A DNA stretch of 64,000 bases from Pelagicoccus enzymogenes (GTDB lineage Bacteria; Verrucomicrobiota; Verrucomicrobiia; Opitutales; Opitutaceae). Each line of letters opens with the position of its first letter. Position 1 is the stretch's first letter. Both the position numbers and the translations under genes were made by a program. The stretch covers positions 248,001 through 312,000 of the forward strand of contig NZ_JACYFG010000040.1 of NCBI RefSeq assembly GCF_014803405.1, in the 5' to 3' direction. This document shows positions 59,110-64,000 of the stretch, one piece after another. The notes under the pieces are model-generated. The model was not told the origin of the DNA. It was given only the letters and a program-made list of their open reading frames with translations, and searched no databases.

Positions 59110-60384
59110 ATGACCAAGAACCAGAATTGGAAACGCCTCGCAGCTGCAGGCATCGCTAGCCTCACCGTTTTCGGCAGCTCCCTCGCCGCCCAAGACGAGC
59201 TCCCCTCTCGCGAAGAGATGTGGGCGATCATCCAAAAGCAGCAGGAGCAGATCAACGCCCTGCTCGAACGCGTCGACACGACCGAGACCAAGCTGGTCGA
59301 GACGGAGCAAGAGATCGAGGTTACCGCCGGCAAGGTGGAAACCACTGCCAGCTTCGTAGAGGGCTACGTTTCCTCCGGCGCTGCATCCGGCGGCAGCGCC
59401 TCGGCTGCGGAACGCACCCACCTCGGCGGCTACGGCGAGCTTCACTACAATTTCGGCAAGGCCGACTCCGCCGACTTCCACCGCTGGGTCCTCTTCCTCG
59501 ACCACGCGTTCAATGACGACATTCGCTTCGTTTCCGAGGTGGAACTGGAGCACTCCATCGCAGGCGACGGCCAACCGGGCGAAATCGAGCTCGAGCAAGC
59601 CTACGTCGAGTTCGACCTCAACGACACCGACACCGCCAAGGCAGGAATCTTCCTCGTCCCGGTAGGCATCCTCAACGAGACCCACGAGCCCGCGACCTTC
59701 TACGGCGTCGAGCGCAACAACGTTGAGAAGAACATCATCCCTACCACCTGGTGGGAAGGTGGCGTCGCCTACCGCCACACCAACGACTCTGGTTGGGCTT
59801 TCGACGCGGCGGCCCACACCGGCCTCTTCGCTCCAACCTCCGGCAGCAAGGCTTTCAACATTCGCAGCGGCCGCCAAAAGGTCGGCTCCGCAGAAGCCTC
59901 CGACGGCGCCATCACCACTCGCGCCACCTACTCCGGCACTCCCGGCCTGCAAGTCGGATTCTCCGCCCAGTACCAGACTGACATCGCCCAAGGCACTCTG
60001 GCAGAGTCCATCGACGCGACACTGGTTTCCGCTCACGCCGACTACCAACGCGGCGGCTTCGGACTTCGCGCCCTCTACGCTCGCTGGGATCTCGGCGGCG
60101 CCGCTCCGGGAATCAACGGAGCGGACGAGCAATTCGGCTACTACATCGAACCGTCCTACCGCTTCGCAACGGAAGCAGGCGACGTCGGCTTCTTCGCTCG
60201 CTACAGCGTATACGACAACTACGCCGGCAGCGCCTCCAACACGGAAGACGCCTTCTTCGATATCGGCATGAACTACTGGCCCATCGAGAACGTAGTCTTC
60301 AAGTGGGACGTGCAGTTCACCGACTACGCGAACTCCGCCAAGGACGAGGAAATCATCAACATCGGAGTTGGCTACCACTTCTAA
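59110..60384 (+). CDS. Phosphate-selective-porin-like outer-membrane protein
   Basis: A 424-residue porin. Signal peptide (AAAGIASLTVFGSSLAAQ), then a coiled-coil stem (about 35-80: MWAIIQKQQEQINALLERVD) that may form trimers or bind peptidoglycan. The beta-barrel has LGGYGELHYNFGKADSADFHRWVLFLDHAF, VSEVELEHSIAGDG, GIFLVPVGILNETHEPATFYG, YIEPSYRFATEAG and ends in aromatic GVGYHF. It resembles OprO/OprP-type porins and hypothetical porins of Verrucomicrobiota. The substrate is unknown. The pair of dyads at 59010-59060 lies upstream. A terminator follows at 60411-60438, before the FMN-binding gene. Confidence 0.88.
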   Translation: MTKNQNWKRLAAAGIASLTVFGSSLAAQDELPSREEMWAIIQKQQEQINALLERVDTTETKLVETEQEIEVTAGKVETTASFVEGYVSSGAASGGSASAAERTHLGGYGELHYNFGKADSADFHRWVLFLDHAFNDDIRFVSEVELEHSIAGDGQPGEIELEQAYVEFDLNDTDTAKAGIFLVPVGILNETHEPATFYGVERNNVEKNIIPTTWWEGGVAYRHTNDSGWAFDAAAHTGLFAPTSGSKAFNIRSGRQKVGSAEASDGAITTRATYSGTPGLQVGFSAQYQTDIAQGTLAESIDATLVSAHADYQRGGFGLRALYARWDLGGAAPGINGADEQFGYYIEPSYRFATEAGDVGFFARYSVYDNYAGSASNTEDAFFDIGMNYWPIENVVFKWDVQFTDYANSAKDEEIINIGVGYHF

Positions 60385-60410
60385 GATTTTCGGTAAACAC
60401 TAGAACAGAA

Positions 60411-60438
60411 AGCCGAAGGGGATTGCGCCCCTTCGGCT
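60411..60438 (+). terminator. Rho-independent terminator after the porin gene
   Basis: An 11-bp stem AGCCGAAGGGG / CCCCTTCGGCT with a 6-base loop, followed by TTTTCC. It separates the porin from the FMN-binding gene that starts 28 bp later; partial readthrough is possible. Confidence 0.9.
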
Positions 60439-60465
60439 TTTCCGGTCAAAAAGCACACCAATTCC

Positions 60466-61005
60466 ATGAACTTGAATACGCCAAGATTGACCAGCCTCGC
60501 CCTCGCCGCCGCGATGGCTTTCGCGTATTCGACTTTTGGCGACACTCCGGACGAGGAAGTTTACCTCGCCCCCGAGAGCTTCGTGGCGGAATCATTCGAC
60601 GGCGCCTCGCCTAAACCTTCCGTCCTCTGGATCACCAACGAACTCAAGCCCGACATACAAAAGATACTCGGGCACGACTACCCCGCCCTGCGGGTTCGCT
60701 ACTGGAAAGACAAAGAGCGCACCGCCTGGATCCTCGAAGAGATCGGCAAGGTCAAGCCCATCACCGTCGGTATCGTGGTAGAGGACGGTCGGATCACTCG
60801 CTTGAAGGTCCTCATCTACCGCGAGAGCCACGGCTGGGAAGTGAAGCACAGCTTCTTCACCAACCAATTCACCGATGCGGAGCTCACAGAAAAGCTTCGA
60901 CTCAACAAGAACATCGACGGAATTTCAGGCGCAACCCTGTCCGTCAACGCCCTTAAGCGACTCGGACGGCTCGCCCTGTTCCTGCATCAGCAAGCCCTTC
61001 GATGA
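60466..61005 (+). CDS. FMN-binding domain protein (covalent flavin acceptor)
   Basis: A 179-residue exported protein. Signal peptide (LALAAAMAFAYSTFG), then an FMN-binding domain: ITVGIVVEDGRITRLKVLIYRESHGWEV, KLRLNKNIDGISGATLSVNAL. Thr157 in DGISGATLS is the expected FMN attachment residue of the [S/T]GA[S/T] motif. ApbE, encoded two genes on, attaches FMN to such a Thr from FAD. This points to extracytoplasmic electron transfer or sensing. Its stop overlaps the start of the PepSY gene (ATGA). Confidence 0.9.
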   Translation: MNLNTPRLTSLALAAAMAFAYSTFGDTPDEEVYLAPESFVAESFDGASPKPSVLWITNELKPDIQKILGHDYPALRVRYWKDKERTAWILEEIGKVKPITVGIVVEDGRITRLKVLIYRESHGWEVKHSFFTNQFTDAELTEKLRLNKNIDGISGATLSVNALKRLGRLALFLHQQALR

Positions 61006-61793
61006 GTAAAACGCTCCCCAAACAAAAAAAGCGACGCGGTCCCGGACGGGCCTTGCTCCGCCTTCACCGTCGGGTAGGCGTAGCCCTCTCGGCCATCTTC
61101 ATCCTAATCTGCGTCACCGGCATCCTGCTCAACCATAGCGACGACCTCGACTTCCAAAGCCGCACCGTGGAAGCCGACTGGATCTACGATTGGTACGGTC
61201 TCCAGCCCGCCGGAGAGGTCATTCACTACTCGCTCGGCCAGCACAGCCTGGCCTCGCTCGACGGGCAGCTCTTCCTCGATAAAAGGAGCCTCGGCCACTT
61301 TCCGCCCCCTATCGGAGCAGCTCCTCTCGAAAACCTGATCGCGGTCGCCTTTCCGAAAAGCATGCTTCTCCTCACGAGAGAGGGGGAAATCATAGAAACG
61401 ATCCCCCCGGCCTCCCTGCCCGGCGATACCATTTCCCAAATCGTCACCGACGACCAGCGTACCCTGATTATCGATACGGACGCTGGTCCCTACCGGTCCG
61501 ACGAGTCGATCATCGACTGGTCCCCTATCGCTGAACCCAACCGTAAACTCGAAACCATTGCCGCGAGCCCGGCACCAGACGAACTCACCCAACACCTGCT
61601 CCGCGCCTTCCGCGGGGAAGGCATAACTTGGGGACGCGTGCTGCTCGACATCCACACAGGCCGCTTCTTCGGCAGCGCTGGAAAATGGATTGCCGACCTA
61701 AGCGGCATCGCCCTCATCCTGCTCACCCTCACCGGCGTTTTCTATACCATGAGGTACCTGAAGAAGGCCCGCGAACGTTCCTTGTCCCGATAA
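61002..61793 (+). CDS. PepSY-associated membrane protein
   Basis: A 263-residue inner-membrane protein with a basic N-terminus, helix 1 (VALSAIFILICVTGILLNHSDDLDF) and a C-terminal helix (IADLSGIALILLTLTGVFYTMRYL). The beta-rich periplasmic domain between has PepSY-like features and begins with LLRLHRRVG near helix 1; the GRFFGSAGKWI segment is typical. Such proteins are found with FMN-binding proteins and ApbE in iron/flavin reductase modules, where they carry electrons across the inner membrane. The start overlaps the FMN-binding stop, and ApbE starts 4 bp after its stop. Confidence 0.83.
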   Translation: MSKTLPKQKKRRGPGRALLRLHRRVGVALSAIFILICVTGILLNHSDDLDFQSRTVEADWIYDWYGLQPAGEVIHYSLGQHSLASLDGQLFLDKRSLGHFPPPIGAAPLENLIAVAFPKSMLLLTREGEIIETIPPASLPGDTISQIVTDDQRTLIIDTDAGPYRSDESIIDWSPIAEPNRKLETIAASPAPDELTQHLLRAFRGEGITWGRVLLDIHTGRFFGSAGKWIADLSGIALILLTLTGVFYTMRYLKKARERSLSR

Positions 61794-61797
61794 CGCC

Positions 61798-62742
61798 ATG
61801 ACACCTACCCGCCGCCGCTTCATCAAGATCGCCGCCGTTCAATCCGCTGCCCTTGCCGCAGCCAGCCAAGCGAGCGTGTTCGGTACGGCCCATTCGAAAG
61901 CCCTGCACCCTTGGAGAGGGATCGTACTCGGAGCCGAGGCCAGCATCCAGCTGAATTGCGACAGCGAAAAGAGAGCCAAACGAGTCCTCAAGACCTGCGT
62001 ATCCGAAATCCAACGACTGGAAACGATCTTCAGCCTCTACGACGAACGCTCCAGCCTATCCCAGCTCAATAAAGAGAAACGACTCAAGCAAGCCCCTGCC
62101 GAACTTCTCGAGCTCCTTCGATTCGCCCAAGAATTCGGAGCCCAGAGCCAAGGCATCTTCGACGTTACCATCCAACCCGTAATTCAGGCCTATCGCGAGC
62201 ACTTCGCCCGCCACGACTCCGGCCTTCCCGCTAACCTTTCTCAAGCGCTCAAGTCGGTCGACTACCGCAAGATCCGTATCACAGCCGACACCATAGAAAT
62301 CCCGGCTACCGTATCCATCACGCTGAACGGCGTCGCCCAAGGATACATTACAGATAAGATAGCGGCCTTGCTGCGAGAGGAAGGCTTCGGCCACACCCTT
62401 ATCGACCTCGGAGAAAAACGCGCCTTGGATTCTCATCCAAGCGGCCGCAACTGGCAGCTCGGACTCGCGAACGGTTTCGGCATACACGACGTGGCAGAGC
62501 TCAACAATCAAGCGCTGTCCTCATCCGGCGGATACGGAACGACTTTCGACAAAAGCGGACAGCACCATCACTTGATCGACCCCCGCAACGGCCTTTCGGC
62601 CAACCACCACGCTTCCGTTCACGTGCTTGCGAGCGACGCAACCCTCGCCGACGCGCTGTCCACCGCCCTCGCTACCTGCAGCCGAGAGGAGGCTAAGCAG
62701 CTGGAGGCCAAGTTCCCAGCAGCGACCGTATTCAGGTCCTGA
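61798..62742 (+). CDS. apbE: FAD:protein FMN transferase
   Basis: A 314-residue exported enzyme that transfers FMN from FAD to a Thr of partner flavoproteins. A Tat-like signal (TRRRFIKIAAVQSAALAAAS) is present. ApbE motifs are IQRLETIFSLYDERSSLSQLN, ITLNGVAQGYITDKIAALL, ALSSSGGYGTTF, HHLIDPRNGLSA and the magnesium/FAD-binding ASDATLADALSTAL. The glycine of the LGG segment is LGE here (LIDLGEKRALD), a small deviation. The acceptor is the FMN-binding protein two genes upstream. The operon FMN-binding/PepSY/ApbE is compact. Confidence 0.92.
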   Translation: MTPTRRRFIKIAAVQSAALAAASQASVFGTAHSKALHPWRGIVLGAEASIQLNCDSEKRAKRVLKTCVSEIQRLETIFSLYDERSSLSQLNKEKRLKQAPAELLELLRFAQEFGAQSQGIFDVTIQPVIQAYREHFARHDSGLPANLSQALKSVDYRKIRITADTIEIPATVSITLNGVAQGYITDKIAALLREEGFGHTLIDLGEKRALDSHPSGRNWQLGLANGFGIHDVAELNNQALSSSGGYGTTFDKSGQHHHLIDPRNGLSANHHASVHVLASDATLADALSTALATCSREEAKQLEAKFPAATVFRS

Positions 62743-62883
62743 AGGCGGAACGCCCTCTTATCTGTTAGGTAAAAAACACTTCGAGCCCGGCTCGATTCGC
62801 TGCAGCCTGACTCTTGGCTAACCCGTAAAGCGATTCAAAGAATCCTTGAACCGGCACCGCGCTTTGCACACTCACTCCTACTG

Positions 62884-63843
62884 ATGCTACTTCCTATCCT
62901 TGCACTCGTAATCGGCCTCGTCGCCCTCATTTGGAGCGCCGACCGCTTCATTGACGGAGCCTCCGGCGTGGCAGGACACTTCGGCATGCCGCCCCTCCTC
63001 ATCGGCATCCTCATCGTCGGCTTCGGCACCTCCGCCCCCGAACTCATCGTCTCCGCCATCGCCGCCGCCCAAAACAATCCCGGGCTCGCTCTCGGCAACG
63101 CCTTCGGCTCCAACATCGCCAACATCGCCCTCATTCTCGGAATCACCACCCTGGTGGTGCCCATCACCGTACGCTCCAGCATCCTGAAGAAGGAGCTGCC
63201 CATCCTTTCCGCCGCCACCGTGCTCGTCGGCTACCTCGTCTGGAACCTCGATATCTCCCGCCTCGACGGGATCGTCATGCTGATCGTCTTTGCCGCCATC
63301 ATGGCATGGACCACCTACGAGGGCATGAAGGGAGAGAGCGACATCCTGGCCGAAGAATTCACCGAAGAGCTGCAAAGCAAGAAAACCTCGCTCGGCATGT
63401 CCTTCTTTTGGTTGTTCCTTGGACTGGCCATCCTTCTGGCCAGCTCGCGCTCCATGGTCTGGGGCGCCGTCGAAATAGCCACCTTGCTCGGGGTGAGCGA
63501 TCTCGTGATCGGATTGACCATCGTCGCCGTCGGCACCTCCCTCCCAGAGCTTGCCTCCTCCATCGCCGCTGCCCGCAAAGGGGAACACGACATCGTGATC
63601 GGCAACATAATCGGCTCCAACATGTTCAACACCCTCGCGGTCGTGGGGATTGCCGCCGTGATCAGCCCTTTCGAAACCGTTTCCGAGGTCCTCAGCCGCG
63701 ACTTGCCCAGCGTCGCCGGCCTCACCCTTGCCCTGTTCCTGATTTGTTTCCGCAAAGGAGGCTCCGGCCGCGTCACTCGACTCGAGGGTGGCCTGCTCGT
63801 CATCGCCTTCGCCGCCTACAACAGCTGGGTCTTCCTCAGCTAA
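62884..63843 (+). CDS. Calcium/sodium antiporter, CaCA family (YrbG-like)
   Basis: A 319-residue, ten-helix inner-membrane exchanger with two inverted repeats. Repeat 1 is LIGILIVGFGTSAPELIVSAIAAAQNNPGLALGNAFGSNIANIALILG. Repeat 2 is VGTSLPELASSIAAARKGEHDIVIGNIIGSNMFNTLAVVG. The GTSxPEL and GNxxGSNxxN motifs hold the ion-binding Glu and Asn. It exchanges Ca2+ (or other divalent cations) for Na+ or H+. It stands alone; ApbE ends 141 bp upstream. Confidence 0.94.
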   Translation: MLLPILALVIGLVALIWSADRFIDGASGVAGHFGMPPLLIGILIVGFGTSAPELIVSAIAAAQNNPGLALGNAFGSNIANIALILGITTLVVPITVRSSILKKELPILSAATVLVGYLVWNLDISRLDGIVMLIVFAAIMAWTTYEGMKGESDILAEEFTEELQSKKTSLGMSFFWLFLGLAILLASSRSMVWGAVEIATLLGVSDLVIGLTIVAVGTSLPELASSIAAARKGEHDIVIGNIIGSNMFNTLAVVGIAAVISPFETVSEVLSRDLPSVAGLTLALFLICFRKGGSGRVTRLEGGLLVIAFAAYNSWVFLS

Positions 63844-63859
63844 TGAGGATTGCTCCGGC

Positions 63860-63875
63860 AGCGACCTCGGTCGCT
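63860..63875. repeat. Palindrome AGCGACC-TC-GGTCGCT after the CaCA gene
   Basis: Perfect 7-bp arms around TC, resembling the REP core (GYGRCC) of the family 1 units at 1864-1921 and 37782-37804. It sits 17 bp past the CaCA stop codon, again at a 3' gene end. Confidence 0.5.
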
Positions 63876-63909
63876 GAAGCCCTATCGCGCCACTCCCGGA
63901 TACCAAGAA

Positions 63910-63933
63910 GCGAGGCCGCTAAAGCAGCCTCGC
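63910..63933 (+). terminator. Possible terminator after the CaCA gene
   Basis: A stem GCGAGGC-C-GCT / AGC-A-GCCTCGC with a 2-base loop and one mismatch, 67 bp after the stop codon; only a weak T-rich stretch (ATCTTTTG) follows about 15 bp later. It may be a 3' end signal. Confidence 0.45.
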
Positions 63934-64000
63934 CTCGCAGAATCCATCTTTTGTAGGAACAATATCTACGTTACAAAAATCCCGAATCCAACAAGCGGGC

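Overview
The window reads as a piece of chromosome from a marine, Gram-negative member of the Verrucomicrobiota, most likely class Opitutae (a Puniceicoccales or Pelagicoccus-like relative). This placement is inferred from gene content, not from a marker gene. The evidence is a VPDSG-type CTERM cargo protein, large TonB-dependent receptors, Na+/solute symporters beside glycoside hydrolases, secreted proteins with WAxxDPxxA repeats, and a TtpC/DUF3450-type TonB system. No rRNA, tRNA, CRISPR array, transposase or phage gene was seen. Most genes are G+C rich with a strong third-position bias, which produces many long antisense open frames that are not genes.

Layout. 1-4 kb: the end of an outer-membrane beta-barrel gene, a LacI-type regulator and a secreted GH2 glycosidase. 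4-12.2 kb: chromate transporter, a phospholipase D/VTT fusion overlapping an endonuclease/exonuclease/phosphatase protein, a six-BON periplasmic protein, fumarase C and a membrane protein. 12.3-12.9 kb: VPDTG-CTERM protein. 13.5-23 kb: a maltodextrin/starch locus with two secreted GH13 enzymes (one SusA-like), a TonB-dependent receptor, MalQ and a MalT-like symporter. 23-31 kb: an unusual minus-strand operon (see below). 31-40 kb: DMT exporter, MscS channel, AlkC-type DNA glycosylase with an Ig-like tail, TamB and TamA. 40-43.5 kb: a helical-repeat secreted protein, a Met/His-rich outer-membrane protein and a Cys-containing small protein. 43.5-52.4 kb: an N-acetylglucosamine/chitin-oligomer locus (NagX-like, SSS symporter, GH20, PIG-L deacetylase, NagB-PIG-L fusion) divergent from an AraC regulator. 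52.4-57.7 kb: TPR-TonB-ExbD-ExbB-TtpC-DUF3450 operon. 58-64 kb: RRM protein, porin, a flavin-linked FMN-binding/PepSY/ApbE operon and a Ca2+/Na+ antiporter.

The most interesting part is 23.1-31.1 kb. One apparent transcription unit encodes a MarR regulator, an anchored FN3-like protein, an SSS symporter, a 42-residue membrane microprotein, an aspartate-carbamoyltransferase homologue, a glutamine-dependent amidotransferase of the asparagine-synthase family, an M20 carbamoyl-amino-acid hydrolase and an isochorismatase-family hydrolase. The carbamoyltransferase keeps the carbamoyl-phosphate site and the alpha-carboxylate Arg but lacks the Arg/Gln pair that holds the aspartate side chain. The set has one enzyme to add and one that could remove each of two groups, an N-carbamoyl and an amide. 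That is what making and recycling a small neutral solute such as N-alpha-carbamoyl-L-glutamine 1-amide would need. The chemistry of each family is known; the pathway is my inference.

A second theme is short palindromic repeats (REP/BIME-like) at gene ends, with one copy inside the predicted N-terminal coding sequence of tamA.
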